Of a stretch of 64,000 nucleotides of DNA, positions 1 to 8,908 are shown piece by piece. The DNA is from Pseudoxanthomonas daejeonensis. GTDB taxonomy: Bacteria > Pseudomonadota > Gammaproteobacteria > Xanthomonadales > Xanthomonadaceae. The translations under genes and the position numbers were made by a program. The notes below the pieces were generated by a model. The model was not told where the DNA came from and searched no databases. It saw only the letters and a list, made by a program, of their open reading frames with translations. The stretch covers positions 124,001 to 188,000 of the forward strand of contig NZ_PDWN01000008.1 in assembly GCF_010093205.1 (NCBI RefSeq), written 5' to 3'. The stretch's first letter is position 1, and each line of letters opens with the position of its first letter.

Positions 1-1
1 T

Positions 2-187
2 GTCTATACGCGCGCATGGTGCAAGAATCCCGAGCACGGGCGTAGCCCAAGTGGTGGCTACGGATGGATTTCCCATGTGTTCGAAGGCTCCAACAGCGAC
101 GCATGCTGGAAGTTCGCGAGCGCGCACCGGCGGGACAACCATGAGACCGGGTGTTCCTATGTCCGTGCCGATGGCGAATACAACTGA
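2..187 (+). CDS. C-terminal end of a Cys-rich protein (partial)
   Basis: The second frame is open from the left edge to a TGA at 185-187 and gives 61 residues. The composition looks like real protein rather than a chance frame: it is rich in Gly, Ser, Trp and Tyr, and contains three cysteines (in AWCKN, DACWK and TGCSY) that could form disulfides in a secreted protein. The start lies outside the window, so length, signal peptide and family cannot be judged. I do not recognise the family. Confidence 0.5.
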   Translation, partial: VYTRAWCKNPEHGRSPSGGYGWISHVFEGSNSDACWKFASAHRRDNHETGCSYVRADGEYN

Positions 188-524
188 GAGCGGGCGAGGC
201 CTGGGGAATCCCGCGCCGCCCGGTGGGCATGCCGCTCGCCGGCTGAGTGGATGATGCGTGGCGCGGTACGGGCGGCGTATGGCCCGGAGGGTGTGTGCCG
301 GTCAGCCGCAGCGAGGGCGCCGACCTCGGCGCCCTCGCTGCGATGGGGCTGCCGCAGGACAGGGCTGGGCAAGGAAGTGCGGCAAGCTTCCGGGAGCGGT
401 GCCGCGGTGGCTTTCGGGCAACCCGCAGTGGTGGCACGGGCGAAGTCCGGCGCAGGTCACGATCGCGAGGGGCTCGCCATCGGAACGGCTGCATTCTGGC
501 GGGCCGCGCTTGAGGAAGAACTTG
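188..524. other. 337-bp intergenic stretch containing one strong hairpin
   Basis: No convincing coding frame lies between the partial gene ending at 187 and the start chosen at 525. The main content is the perfect inverted repeat at 308-341, listed separately. The rest is GC-rich sequence, and I see no promoter that I can defend. Confidence 0.5.
308..341. terminator. Perfect 15-bp hairpin, possible terminator without U tract
   Basis: The arms at 308-322 and 327-341 are perfectly complementary and leave the 4-nt loop ACCT. Neither side has a run of T, so it is not a classical intrinsic terminator. Its position between two same-strand genes fits transcript termination or 3'-end protection of the gene ending at 187. 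Confidence 0.45.
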
Positions 525-1469
525 ATGCTGCTCGATACCACCGACAAGGATGGGCCGCGCGTGGAGCCTGATCCCGGGAAGCCGGACGAGCGCGCCGGCA
601 GACGAGCGTCGAAGACGGACCTGGCCGGCTTCCGTGCACCGTTCGCTGCAATGGTCCTGGTCGCGCCGGTCGCGCATGGCGCGCTGCCGCCCGAGTATTA
701 CCAGGCCGCACGCGAGCAGGCGCCCCACCACCTGCAACTGCGGGTGGAGCGGGTAAAAATCCCGCGTGGGCGGGATTCGGGCAATTGCCAGGTGGAGGCA
801 TCGGTGCTGCGGGATTTCCGCGGCTCGCTGGCAGCAGGCACGCCACTGCACTTCCTACTGAATTGCAGGATGCCGGACGCGCGGCCGCGGCCCGGTGCCA
901 GTGCCTGGCACGGCTACGAGTCGCTGGAGTCCGCACGTTTCGCGGAGGGGTTCTTCCGCGGCACTGGAGCGACTGTTGTTCCGGTCTACGGGCAACTGGG
1001 TATCGTCGCCCATGAACGCGAATGGCCCTGGTGCGAGGCCGGGAGCGGTCGCTGCGACCTTCCGCCACCGGAGCCGCCCCAGGTGCTGGAGTGCGGAACG
1101 GTGGGGCTGGGCGGCACCGGCAAGCAGCTGCGCGGCGGCTGGGTCGTCAAGATTGCCGACTACCGGATGTGGTTCTGGAGCGACGTCGAGCACTTGTACA
1201 CAGGCGAAGGCAGGCACTGGCAACCGCATTTATGGGAGCCGCAACGCCTGCCGGTGCCATTGCGGATGGATGCGAGCCGTTACACGCAGGTGTCCCACCT
1301 GTACACGGAAGGTGGCGAACAGCTGCTGATGACGCGCAGCTTCAGCTATGACCGCTCGACGGGCCGTTTCGAGGAACGCACGATCACCCATCAAGGTGTC
1401 GGAGAAGACGTCGTCCATGGCGCGTGCCGGCCGATCGCCGACCCGGACACGATGACCGCCCCCGGTTGA
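525..1469 (+). CDS. Putative secreted protein of unknown function
   Basis: This frame encodes 314 residues. I chose ATG 525 because GAGGAA at 512-517 is a good ribosome-binding site 7 nt upstream; an internal ATG at 651 is the alternative. A hydrophobic stretch near residues 37-50 (APFAAMVLVAPVAHGA) followed by LPPEYY resembles a signal peptide and its cleavage region. This suits either start, because the charged segment before it could be an n-region. The mature part has about six cysteines (NCQVE, LNCRM, WCEAG, GRCDL, LECGT, GACRP) and many aromatics, as expected of a folded exported protein. I do not recognise the family. The stop is 36 bp from the stop of the convergent gene at 1506. Confidence 0.6.
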   Translation: MLLDTTDKDGPRVEPDPGKPDERAGRRASKTDLAGFRAPFAAMVLVAPVAHGALPPEYYQAAREQAPHHLQLRVERVKIPRGRDSGNCQVEASVLRDFRGSLAAGTPLHFLLNCRMPDARPRPGASAWHGYESLESARFAEGFFRGTGATVVPVYGQLGIVAHEREWPWCEAGSGRCDLPPPEPPQVLECGTVGLGGTGKQLRGGWVVKIADYRMWFWSDVEHLYTGEGRHWQPHLWEPQRLPVPLRMDASRYTQVSHLYTEGGEQLLMTRSFSYDRSTGRFEERTITHQGVGEDVVHGACRPIADPDTMTAPG

Positions 1470-1505
1470 CCGTCGTCGCCTGGAGCGGTCCTGCCTGGCC
1501 CGGTC

Positions 1506-2225
1506 CTACTCCCGGTCGAACGAATAGAGCACGCCCCAAGTGTGCTGCCGCTGCCGGCGCTCGCACCATTGCTCGAAACCAATGCCCTCGGGCTGCCGGC
1601 TCCAGTCCAGGAAATCGTCGACCAGCATCTGCTGTTGCGCCAGTGCCATGGCGTGTGCGTGCCTTTCCTCGCCTGCCGGCAGTTGCGCGAGAAGCTGCGT
1701 CGCTTCGCCAAGGCACTGGTGGACGAATGCGGTTTCGTACACCAGCCCGCCTTCGGGAAGGTGGTGGGTGGCGAAGGCCACGCAGTCGATCAGGTTGCGC
1801 AGCAGGTGGATGCGGGCGAGTACTTCGTTCGCGTCCAGTACGACAGCCGCGCGCAACGCAGCGCGATCGTTATGCAGGATTCCCCACCAGCGGTGGCCGG
1901 CGGCATCGTGCGGATGGTCGCGCAGCCATTCGGCCAGGACGGGTTCGATCAACCGCCTGGCCAGTGGTTGCGGAATGAGCTGGTGGACCTTTGGCGCGCG
2001 ACGCTGGCTATCCAGCAGCCACTCGACGAGCTGTTTGCGGACGGCGAAATCGAGCGTGGCAGCTTCGGCGAGGAATTCATCGAGTGCGACATGGGCGGGC
2101 TTGCGCAGGCCGGATGCCTTCAGCCGGCAGTAGCGGGCGAAGGCCTGCAGGTGCGGCAAGCCGTCGGCCTGCGCCGCAATGGCCTCCAGGCCCTCGAAGT
2201 TGTCCTGGTTCCAGTAACCCGGCAT
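1506..2225 (-). CDS. Hypothetical protein downstream of plsB
   Basis: The product is 239 residues, from MPGYWNQDNFEG to a C-terminal LYSFDRE. It looks soluble: no signal peptide or membrane segment is visible, and it is rich in Trp, His, Leu and Ala in amphipathic helices (for example GHRWWGILHNDRAALRAA). The ATG at 2225 lies 5 bp after the plsB stop, so the gene is very probably cotranscribed and perhaps coupled with plsB; GGAGG sits about 17 nt upstream of the start, too far to be ideal. I do not recognise a domain. A helical-repeat fold is possible, but this is a guess from composition. Confidence 0.65.
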   Translation of the reverse strand: MPGYWNQDNFEGLEAIAAQADGLPHLQAFARYCRLKASGLRKPAHVALDEFLAEAATLDFAVRKQLVEWLLDSQRRAPKVHQLIPQPLARRLIEPVLAEWLRDHPHDAAGHRWWGILHNDRAALRAAVVLDANEVLARIHLLRNLIDCVAFATHHLPEGGLVYETAFVHQCLGEATQLLAQLPAGEERHAHAMALAQQQMLVDDFLDWSRQPEGIGFEQWCERRQRQHTWGVLYSFDRE

Positions 2226-2230
2226 CGCAC

Positions 2231-4921
2231 TCAGTCCGACGTGGCCTCCGGCGGCTCGCTGCGCGCCGCCTCCGGGCTCACCCGCTCGATCGTGTGCCGC
2301 AGCTCGCGGCCCAGGATCATCTTGGCGTCCTTGGCCCATGTGTCCAGGCGGTCGTCGAACAGCAGCTTGCTGTTCTGGTCGGGCCATACCAGGCGCAGCT
2401 CGCGCAGTTTCTGGATGAAGCCGCGGAACAGGCTCTTGTCGAAGAACTCCGGCGCCGCTGGCGCGTACAGCAGGCTGAGCCGTTGCGCGGCCAGGTGGCA
2501 CAGGCTTTCCAGTTCGGCCGCGCCGAGCGTGCCGGGGCCGTTTTTCACCAGCACCGAGATGGCGATGTAATAGCGCTCGAACGCCTGCTGCAGGGTGTGG
2601 CCGATCGCGCGCAGGCGGAACACCTCGTCGCTCTGGCCCTGGTTGCGCTGCAGGATGCCGCCCTCGTCGTCGTTGATCTGCTGCAGCAGGCCCTCGCGCA
2701 CGAACACGTCGGCGATGCGGTCCACGCGCTCGGCGAACTCGTCCTCGCTCCATGGCAGGAACAGCTCGGCCTGCAGGAACGGGTAGACGGTGCGGCCCAG
2801 GCGGACGAGCGTGCGCCGGCTCATGCGCCGGTTGTGCTGGAAGCAGCAGGCGATCCACGACGAGGCGGTGAACAGGTGCACCACGTTGTTGCGGAAGTAC
2901 GACAGCAGCACCGCGGTGTCGTCGTCCACGCCCAGCACGTCGCCCAGTGGATGCGGGATGCGGTTGAGCACGCCGATCTCCTCGCCGTGGGCGATGATCT
3001 CCTCCGGCGTGTGCGGCGTGACGGTGAAGCGGTCCGAGTACGGCATCTCGGCCAGCAGGGTCTTGGACAGGGCGATCTGCGCCAGCAGGTCGCGTTCGCC
3101 CATGGCGTGCTTGGGCGTGGACAGGATCGCCAGCGCCAGCAGGTTGATCGGGTTCACGTCGGCGGCGCCGTTGATGTTGACGTGGATCTTCTGCGCCAGC
3201 GCATCGACCGTGTCGGCCAGCCAGGCCGGCTTTTCGTCCTCGTTCACCGGCTTGCCATCCCAGTCCGGCGCGCGTTCTGCCAGGACCTCGCCCAGCCGGA
3301 TCGGCTCGCCGAAGTTCACCACCACCTGGCCGTAGTTGGAGCGCAGCACCTTGGGGATGCCCCACAGCAAAGACCAGATCGATTCCTTCTGCTTGGCCTT
3401 GCCGGAGAGCTCGTCGAGGTAGCTGTTGCCCTCCATCAGCTTCTCGTAGCCGATGTAGACCGGCTGGAACAGCACCGGGCGGGTGGGCTGGCGCAGGAAC
3501 GCGCGCAGCGTCATCGCGATCATGCCGCCCTTGGGCTGCAGCAGCCGGCCGGTACGCGAGCGTCCACCCTCGATGAAGTACTCCAGCGAATAACCGCCGG
3601 ACACCAGTTGCGCGACGTACTCGGTGAACACCGCCGAATACAGCGGGTTGCCGCGGAAGCTGCGGCGCATGAAGAACGCGCCGCCCTTGCGCAGGATCGT
3701 GCCGACCACCGGCAGGTTGAGGTTGATGCCCGCCGCGATGTGCGGGGGCACGATGCCGCGCTCGTACAGCAGGTACGAAAGCAGCAGGTAGTCCATGTGG
3801 CTGCGGTGGCAGGGCACGTAGACCACTTCATGGCCCGGTGCGGCTTCCTTGAGCTTGTCCAGGTGGTGGACCAGCACGCCACGGTAGATCTTGTTCCAGA
3901 TGCCGGTCAGCAGGAAGCTGGCCGAACGCACCACCGGATGTGAATAGTCGGCGGCGATTTCCCACGCATAGGCGTGGGCCTTCTTCCAGGCCTCGGCAGG
4001 CTTGGAGTTGTCGCGCCGGGCCTGGTCGCTGATCGCCTCGCGCACGGTGTCGGCGGCCAGCACCTTGTCCACCAGCAGGCGCCGGGTCGACAGGTCGGGG
4101 CCGATGATCGCGGCGCGGATCCGGCGGAAATGCGCGCGCAGCACGCGCTGCAGCTTGCGCACGGTGCGCTCGGGCGGCAGGCCTTCGTCCACCGATTCGC
4201 GCAGCGACACTGGCTCGGCGAAGCGGACCAGGGTGTCGCGGCCGTTGAGCAGCAGCGCCAGCAGGCGGCGGAAGCGGCCGACCAGCGCCCAGTTTTCGGA
4301 GAACAGCACCGAGAACCAGCCGCTCTGCCGGTCCGGCGCGCGGCCGACGAAGATCGACACCGGCACCAGCCGCACGTCCAGCGCCGGATCGGCGCGATGC
4401 GCCTGCAGCAGGCGGGCCAGCGAATCGGAGTGGGTGCGCTTGGCGGGTCGCTGGTCCGGGATCAGCGGTGCGGCGTTGCGGCGCGAGAGGGCCACGTAGG
4501 CACGCTTGCGCCCGGTCGGGTCGCGCGGCAATGGCACCAGCGGCGAGGGCAGCCCGGCCTGGCGGCAGGCCTTGTCCAGGATCAGGGCGTTGGAAAGGCC
4601 GTAGTCCTCGAGCACGTAGCAGACCGGGCGCGGGTCGGCTTGGATGTCCAGGTCGGCCGGTTCGAGCTTGAGCTCCAGCCATGGATCGACCAGCCAGCCC
4701 ATGAAGCGGGCCCAGAGCGGGCGGCGCGGCGACGGTGGCGGTGCGCGGCCGGCGACCGGCACGGGCACCACCGCGCTGGCGGACGTTGCGGTCGCGTCCG
4801 CCGGGAGGGCCGCGTCGGCGGCGGGGGGCGGGGTCCCGGTGGCGACAGGCGCGCTCGTGCCCGTTGCAGGCTGCGTGCCGGGCGACGGCTCCGGGAACGG
4901 GAAGGAATTCTGTTCAGGCAT
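2231..4921 (-). CDS. plsB: Glycerol-3-phosphate 1-O-acyltransferase PlsB
   Basis: PlsB acylates position 1 of sn-glycerol-3-phosphate using acyl-ACP or acyl-CoA, the first committed step of phospholipid synthesis at the inner membrane. The 896-residue product carries the acyltransferase block I motif HRSHMD at residues 372-377 (H-x4-D), followed by the hydrophobic LLLSYLLY. The glycerol-phosphate-binding blocks FIEGGRSRTGR and PVYIGYEKL follow in the expected order. The E. coli enzyme is 807 residues; here the first 65 or so residues are a Pro/Ala/Thr-rich extension, probably disordered, that ends near RRPLWARFMGWLVDP. The gene lies 7 bp downstream of a lipoprotein gene and 5 bp upstream of an unknown gene, forming one minus-strand operon. 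Confidence 0.95.
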   Translation of the reverse strand: MPEQNSFPFPEPSPGTQPATGTSAPVATGTPPPAADAALPADATATSASAVVPVPVAGRAPPPSPRRPLWARFMGWLVDPWLELKLEPADLDIQADPRPVCYVLEDYGLSNALILDKACRQAGLPSPLVPLPRDPTGRKRAYVALSRRNAAPLIPDQRPAKRTHSDSLARLLQAHRADPALDVRLVPVSIFVGRAPDRQSGWFSVLFSENWALVGRFRRLLALLLNGRDTLVRFAEPVSLRESVDEGLPPERTVRKLQRVLRAHFRRIRAAIIGPDLSTRRLLVDKVLAADTVREAISDQARRDNSKPAEAWKKAHAYAWEIAADYSHPVVRSASFLLTGIWNKIYRGVLVHHLDKLKEAAPGHEVVYVPCHRSHMDYLLLSYLLYERGIVPPHIAAGINLNLPVVGTILRKGGAFFMRRSFRGNPLYSAVFTEYVAQLVSGGYSLEYFIEGGRSRTGRLLQPKGGMIAMTLRAFLRQPTRPVLFQPVYIGYEKLMEGNSYLDELSGKAKQKESIWSLLWGIPKVLRSNYGQVVVNFGEPIRLGEVLAERAPDWDGKPVNEDEKPAWLADTVDALAQKIHVNINGAADVNPINLLALAILSTPKHAMGERDLLAQIALSKTLLAEMPYSDRFTVTPHTPEEIIAHGEEIGVLNRIPHPLGDVLGVDDDTAVLLSYFRNNVVHLFTASSWIACCFQHNRRMSRRTLVRLGRTVYPFLQAELFLPWSEDEFAERVDRIADVFVREGLLQQINDDEGGILQRNQGQSDEVFRLRAIGHTLQQAFERYYIAISVLVKNGPGTLGAAELESLCHLAAQRLSLLYAPAAPEFFDKSLFRGFIQKLRELRLVWPDQNSKLLFDDRLDTWAKDAKMILGRELRHTIERVSPEAARSEPPEATSD

Positions 4922-4928
4922 GGACGGA

Positions 4929-5894
4929 TTATCGCGCAGCGGCCGGGTCTGACGGCGGCGGCGGTGCTGGCAGGCCCGGCAGGGCCGGTGCGGGTGGCGT
5001 GGACGGCTCGGCCAGCAAGGCGGCGGCGTGCAGGAGGTAGTCGGTGAGGTACCAGTGCCCGTCGCGCCGGGTCAGGCTGACGGTGGTGTCGATCTCGGTG
5101 CCGGCCAGCGGATAGTGGATGCGCACGGTGGCCTGGTCACCGCTCTCCTCGACCAGGCCGGTGCGCAGGTCCGAGAGGCTGCGGTCCAGGTCCAGGCCGT
5201 AGTCGGCCAGTACCGCCTTGGTCGCGGCGGCGAACGGCCCCAGCCGGCGCAGGCTTTCCTCCATGCCGGCGGCGTCCAGTGCCGCATCGCCGTCCAGTCC
5301 GGTGGCGCGCGCGGCGGCGGCCAGCTGGTCGATCGCGGCGTTGGCGCGCGCGCGGTCGCCCATCGGCGCGGTGGCCGTCCATGCGCCCAGTGCGGCGATG
5401 ACCTGCGCGTAATGGGCTTGTTCCTCTTCGCTGTAGCCCCCCTGGGTACGCACGTACTGGGTGCCGAACAGGGCCAGCGACCGCGTCGCGTCGCGCAGCG
5501 CGGCGTCCTGTCCGGCCATCTGCCGCTCGAACGAGCGGCGCAGCTCCTTCTCCGACCCCGGCGCGGACAGCACCGCCAGGAGCGGGCCGAGCTGTTCGTC
5601 CAGCGGCAGTTCGGTCAACGGCCAGCGGCTGTGGCCCTGCGACCAGGCCTCGGCCAGGTGCGCCCGTTCCGCCGCGGGCAGCGCGTCGCGGGCGAACGCT
5701 TCCAGGTCGTTGCGCTGCAGGTGCGTGGCCAGCTGGCGGACGGCACCGGCCGGTTCGCTGGCCGCGCCGGGCAGTTCCTCGGGAACCGGTTCGCGCCGGC
5801 AGCCAGCGATGGACACCAGCAGGGCAACGGTCAGCCACGCGGCGGCGATCGGGGCCAGCCGTATGCAGCGGCGCGAGGAAAGCATGGGCGGCAT
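4929..5894 (-). CDS. Predicted lipoprotein with C-terminal NTF2/DUF4878-like region
   Basis: From ATG 5894 the product has 321 residues (318 if the ATG at 5885 is used). It begins with basic residues, a hydrophobic stretch (APIAAAWLTVALLVSIAGC) and a lipobox (IAGC), so it should be a lipid-anchored envelope protein. The middle is Ala/Leu/Arg-rich and helical. The last third (ATVRIHYPLAG, then TTVSLTRRDGHWYLTDYLL) resembles small NTF2-like domains seen in bacterial lipoproteins. It is 7 bp upstream of plsB, which suggests an envelope or phospholipid-related role, but no function can be assigned. The frame stays open further upstream, but that part would put residues before a clear lipoprotein signal. 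Confidence 0.75.
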   Translation of the reverse strand: MPPMLSSRRCIRLAPIAAAWLTVALLVSIAGCRREPVPEELPGAASEPAGAVRQLATHLQRNDLEAFARDALPAAERAHLAEAWSQGHSRWPLTELPLDEQLGPLLAVLSAPGSEKELRRSFERQMAGQDAALRDATRSLALFGTQYVRTQGGYSEEEQAHYAQVIAALGAWTATAPMGDRARANAAIDQLAAAARATGLDGDAALDAAGMEESLRRLGPFAAATKAVLADYGLDLDRSLSDLRTGLVEESGDQATVRIHYPLAGTEIDTTVSLTRRDGHWYLTDYLLHAAALLAEPSTPPAPALPGLPAPPPPSDPAAAR

Positions 5895-5954
5895 CCGGAG
5901 GGTCCGCGCCGAGTGTGGCCGCAGCCCGGTGGGGTCGGCAAGGCGTCCGGGCAG

Positions 5955-5980
5955 AAAAAAGGGAGGCGCTGGGCCTCCCT
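5955..5980 (-). terminator. Rho-independent terminator downstream of pyrF
   Basis: Read on the minus strand, the sequence is GGGAGGC, a 5-nt loop and GCCTCCC (7 bp, extended to 8 by an A-T pair), followed by six T. It stands about 125 nt after the pyrF stop and before the lipoprotein gene at 5894. It therefore separates the phosphatase-pyrF unit from the lipoprotein-plsB unit. Confidence 0.85.
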
Positions 5981-6106
5981 GAATCCGGCCAAGGCCGGAG
6001 GACATCGTGTTGTGGCACGGTTCCGGCCACTGACCGGACGCCGGCATCCTATCGCCATGGCGAAGTTTAGGCAATACTTGAAATTGTATTGCGTAACTAT
6101 CTGATT

Positions 6107-6835
6107 TTATTTGGCTATCGCCAGCCCGATCTCGTGCTGGATCGCCGATGCGGCCGCGCGCGGGTCCGCCGCCTTTCGGATCGGTCGGCCGACCACGATC
6201 GCGTCGGCACCCGCGCGGAAGGCTTCGGCCACGCCCACACTGCGCTTCTGGTCATCGCCTGCCGGGCCGCCGGGGCGAATGCCGGGGCAGACAATCGAGA
6301 ATCCGCCGCCGGCAGCATGGCGGATCGGGCCTGCTTCCAGCCCCGAGCAGATGACGCCATCGATACCGGCCGCCTGCGCGGCGAGGGCGCGTTCGATGAC
6401 GATCGCTTCGGGTTCGCCGGAAATGCCCATCGATTTGAGGTCGTTGCCGTCCATCGAGGTCAGCACGGTGACCGCCAGCAGGCGCATGTCGGTCCCGGCA
6501 TTGGCCTCGGCGGCGGCCTGCATCATCGCCGGGTGCCAGCCGTGGATCGTGCAGTAGCTGACCGGCCAGCGTCCCAGTCCGCGGATCACGCCGGCCACGG
6601 TGGCCGGTATGTCGAAGAACTTCAGGTCGACGAAGATCCGCTTGTCGCGCGCGGCCAGGTCGTCGAGCACCTGGAAGTATTCGCCCGAGGCCAGCAGTTC
6701 CATGCCGATCTTGTAGAAGCGCACGCTGTCGCCAAGCCGGTCGATCCATTCCAGCGCCTGCGCGCGGCCGGGCACGTCCAGGGCGAAGATCAGCCGTTCG
6801 TCGGGGGCGAGCGCCAAGGGCGCGCGGCCGCTCAC
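6107..6835 (-). CDS. pyrF: Orotidine 5'-phosphate decarboxylase
   Basis: PyrF converts OMP to UMP, the last step of de novo pyrimidine synthesis. The 242-residue product shows the family signature: LIFALDVPG near the N-terminus, the K59-type lysine in FYKIGMELL, the catalytic [14 protein letters not shown] (D-x-K-x-x-D type), and the phosphate-binding CPGIRPGG and [11 protein letters not shown] segments. The start is GTG 6835. The frame is open further upstream, but GTG 6835 gives the expected N-terminus and overlaps the stop of the phosphatase gene in the 4-nt motif GTGA, which implies translational coupling. A strong terminator follows at 5955-5980. Confidence 0.93.
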   Translation of the reverse strand: MSGRAPLALAPDERLIFALDVPGRAQALEWIDRLGDSVRFYKIGMELLASGEYFQVLDDLAARDKRIFVDLKFFDIPATVAGVIRGLGRWPVSYCTIHGWHPAMMQAAAEANAGTDMRLLAVTVLTSMDGNDLKSMGISGEPEAIVIERALAAQAAGIDGVICSGLEAGPIRHAAGGGFSIVCPGIRPGGPAGDDQKRSVGVAEAFRAGADAIVVGRPIRKAADPRAAASAIQHEIGLAIAK

Positions 6836-7722
6836 GGCGCCACGTCCAGCGCGGCGCGCTTGGCGGCGCGTCGCACGTCGCGCGGCTGGCGCCAGTCGTT
6901 GTCGAACAGGGCCGGCTCCCAGCTGCCGTAGGTGGGGTTGGGCAGCATCCACCAGCGCTCGCCGAACCAGCCGTCGTAGCGGTCCAGCAAGGCCTGGCGG
7001 CCGGCCGGGCTGTTGTCCTGGATGCGGGCGAAGTCGCCCAGCTGGTCGCCGAACTGCATCAGCACGCGGTACGTGCGACCGGCCAGCTGGCGGCGGCAGT
7101 CCTTCTCCGAGCCGTCCTGTTCGCAGCCCTCGACCACGGTACCCAGGCCCAGGAACACGCCCTCGTCGGCCACCGGCAGGCCTTCGGCGCGCAGGTTGTC
7201 CAGGGTCGCCTGCTTCAGGTGCACGGCGCGGTTGGAGATGTAGACCAGGGTGATGCCCCTGGCGTTGGCGGCGCGGGCGAACTCGACCACGCCAGGAAGG
7301 GCCTTGGCCTTGCGCTCCTCCACCCAGGCGTCCCAGGTCGGATCGCTGTACTCGGCGCCGTCGCGGACCAGTCGCGCCTGGTAGGGCGAGTTGTCGAGCA
7401 CGGTCTCGTCGATGTCCAGCACCACCGCCGGCTTCAGGCCCCTGGCCGCGTTGCCGCGCTCCTCGGGCACCAGCGCATCCCAGTCGGCCTGCTTCAGCGC
7501 CACGTCGAGGTGGTCGGTGGCGGCGCGGTAGGCCTGCGCGGCGGCGGCACGGTACTCGGCCGAACGCTGCACCCAGAGCACGGCGTTCAGATTGTCGTCG
7601 GCGGGCACGGCGGGAGCCTGCGCGGCGGCGGGCGCTGTCGCGGGAGCCTCGGGGCGTACCGGCTGGCATGCGGAGGCCATGAGGCCGACGGCCAGCGCGA
7701 CGCAGAGCAGGGAAAGACGCAT
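6832..7722 (-). CDS. HAD-superfamily acid phosphatase / 5'-nucleotidase lipoprotein, e(P4) type
   Basis: The 296-residue product begins with a lipoprotein signal ([19 protein letters not shown], lipobox ASAC). The HAD nucleophile motif [12 protein letters not shown] follows, in the form typical of class C acid phosphatases and lipoprotein e(P4) 5'-nucleotidases. Other family features are [15 protein letters not shown], the motif II serine/asparagine in LVYISNR, and [10 protein letters not shown]. Such enzymes dephosphorylate nucleotides and other phosphomonoesters at the cell surface. The overlap with pyrF at GTGA links a nucleotide-salvage enzyme with UMP synthesis. The real substrate cannot be read from sequence. 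Confidence 0.88.
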   Translation of the reverse strand: MRLSLLCVALAVGLMASACQPVRPEAPATAPAAAQAPAVPADDNLNAVLWVQRSAEYRAAAAQAYRAATDHLDVALKQADWDALVPEERGNAARGLKPAVVLDIDETVLDNSPYQARLVRDGAEYSDPTWDAWVEERKAKALPGVVEFARAANARGITLVYISNRAVHLKQATLDNLRAEGLPVADEGVFLGLGTVVEGCEQDGSEKDCRRQLAGRTYRVLMQFGDQLGDFARIQDNSPAGRQALLDRYDGWFGERWWMLPNPTYGSWEPALFDNDWRQPRDVRRAAKRAALDVAP

Positions 7723-7844
7723 CGAGCGCGATCTCGGAAACAGCAGGGGCGCCAGTTTACCGGCTTGCCGGCGGCGGCCGTGCTTCAAAGCGATGCCTCC
7801 AGGGGCGGACGGTGGCGCCGGGGTTGCAGCCGGTCCGGAAGCGC

Positions 7845-8384
7845 TCATTCCGGAACGGGCAGCCGCAGGAGCAGGTCGGTCGCGCCCACATCCACGCCGC
7901 ACTGGCTGAACAGCGTGGTCGCCTGGCCGCGATGGTGGGTCTGGTGATTGAAGAGATGCAGCAGCAGGTGGGAGAGCTGCCGGCGATGCGGATCGCCGCG
8001 CATGTTGCGGTATTCCACGATGCGTCCGGGGTCGTTCGCGTCGAGCTGGCCGATCCACGCGACGATCACCGCATCGAGCCGCTGCCGGCGCGACCACCAC
8101 GCGGCCAGGTCGGCGCAGGGCTGCGCGTCGAGGCGACCGGGCATTTCGATGTCGTCGAGGGCGTGCAGTGCGGTCCAGCGTCCGCCGGCCGGGTCGCTGG
8201 CGAAGCGCTTCAGCCATACCGTATCGGCCACGACCAGGTGATTGAGCGTGCCCAGGATCGAGCCGAAGAACGCACCACGCGGGGCCTCCAGTGCGCCCGC
8301 GGGCAGCCTGCCGGCGGCCTGGTGGAGGTTGTCGTTCATCCAGTGGTTGTAGTCGGCCAGCAGCACGAAATGGTCGAGCATCAT
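7845..8384 (-). CDS. DinB family protein
   Basis: The product is 179 residues, starting MMLDHFVLLADYNHWMN, a typical DinB/YfiT four-helix-bundle N-terminus. The putative metal-binding histidines are at NHLVVAD near residue 50 and HQTHHRGQ near residue 145. DinB-fold proteins include thiol-dependent metalloenzymes and many members with no known reaction, so no activity is assigned. The start codon ATG 8384 overlaps the stop of the GNAT gene (ATGA), making it the third gene of a rep-GNAT-DinB chain. A 122-bp gap follows before the phosphatase gene. Confidence 0.85.
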   Translation of the reverse strand: MMLDHFVLLADYNHWMNDNLHQAAGRLPAGALEAPRGAFFGSILGTLNHLVVADTVWLKRFASDPAGGRWTALHALDDIEMPGRLDAQPCADLAAWWSRRQRLDAVIVAWIGQLDANDPGRIVEYRNMRGDPHRRQLSHLLLHLFNHQTHHRGQATTLFSQCGVDVGATDLLLRLPVPE

Positions 8385-8908
8385 CCGGGCTCCGTGGTTT
8401 CGAACAGCAGGATCACCTCGTCCTTGCCCGGCAGCTGGATCGTGCCGGCATCGCGCAGGCCGAGCCGGCGCAGCAGCGCGATGGAGCGGTCGTTGCCGGG
8501 CGAGACGATCGCCAGCACGCGCGGCAACGACAGCGCGGTGCGCGCATGCGCGAGCGTCGCGCTGGCCGCCTCGAACGCATAGCCCTGGCCGTAGTACGCC
8601 GGCAGGAAGGCGAAGCCGATGTCGGGTCCCGGCAGGCCGTCGCGCACCACCAGGCCGCACAGCCCGATCGGTGCGCCGCCGGCGCGCGGCTCGACCAGGT
8701 ACATGCCCAAGCCATGGCGGGAATAGCTGGCGATCGGCCCGTCGCGAAGATAGCTGCGCGCCTGCTCGAGGTCGCGCACGCCGCGGTCGCCGATGAAGCG
8801 CAGGAAGTCGGGCTGGTTCAGCAGTTCGAGCATGAAGCCGGCGTCGTCCTCGACCAGTTCGCGCAGCCGCAGCCGCGTGGTGGTGGCGATGGACGTGCCG
8901 GCGCTCAT
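8381..8908 (-). CDS. GNAT family N-acetyltransferase (RimJ/RimL type)
   Basis: The 175-residue product begins TTRLRLRELVEDDAGFMLEL, the usual opening of RimJ/RimL-like acetyltransferases. It contains the expected core with IGLCGLVVRDGLPGPDIGF, then YYGQGYAFEAASATLAHA (acetyl-CoA-binding motif A, Q/R-x-x-G-x-G/A type) and the late helix NDRSIALLRRLGLRDAGT. It should transfer an acetyl group from acetyl-CoA to a protein N-terminus or small amine; the substrate is unknown. Both ends overlap their neighbours by 4 nt: the start with the rep stop, the stop with the DinB start. Confidence 0.88.
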   Translation of the reverse strand: MSAGTSIATTTRLRLRELVEDDAGFMLELLNQPDFLRFIGDRGVRDLEQARSYLRDGPIASYSRHGLGMYLVEPRAGGAPIGLCGLVVRDGLPGPDIGFAFLPAYYGQGYAFEAASATLAHARTALSLPRVLAIVSPGNDRSIALLRRLGLRDAGTIQLPGKDEVILLFETTEPG

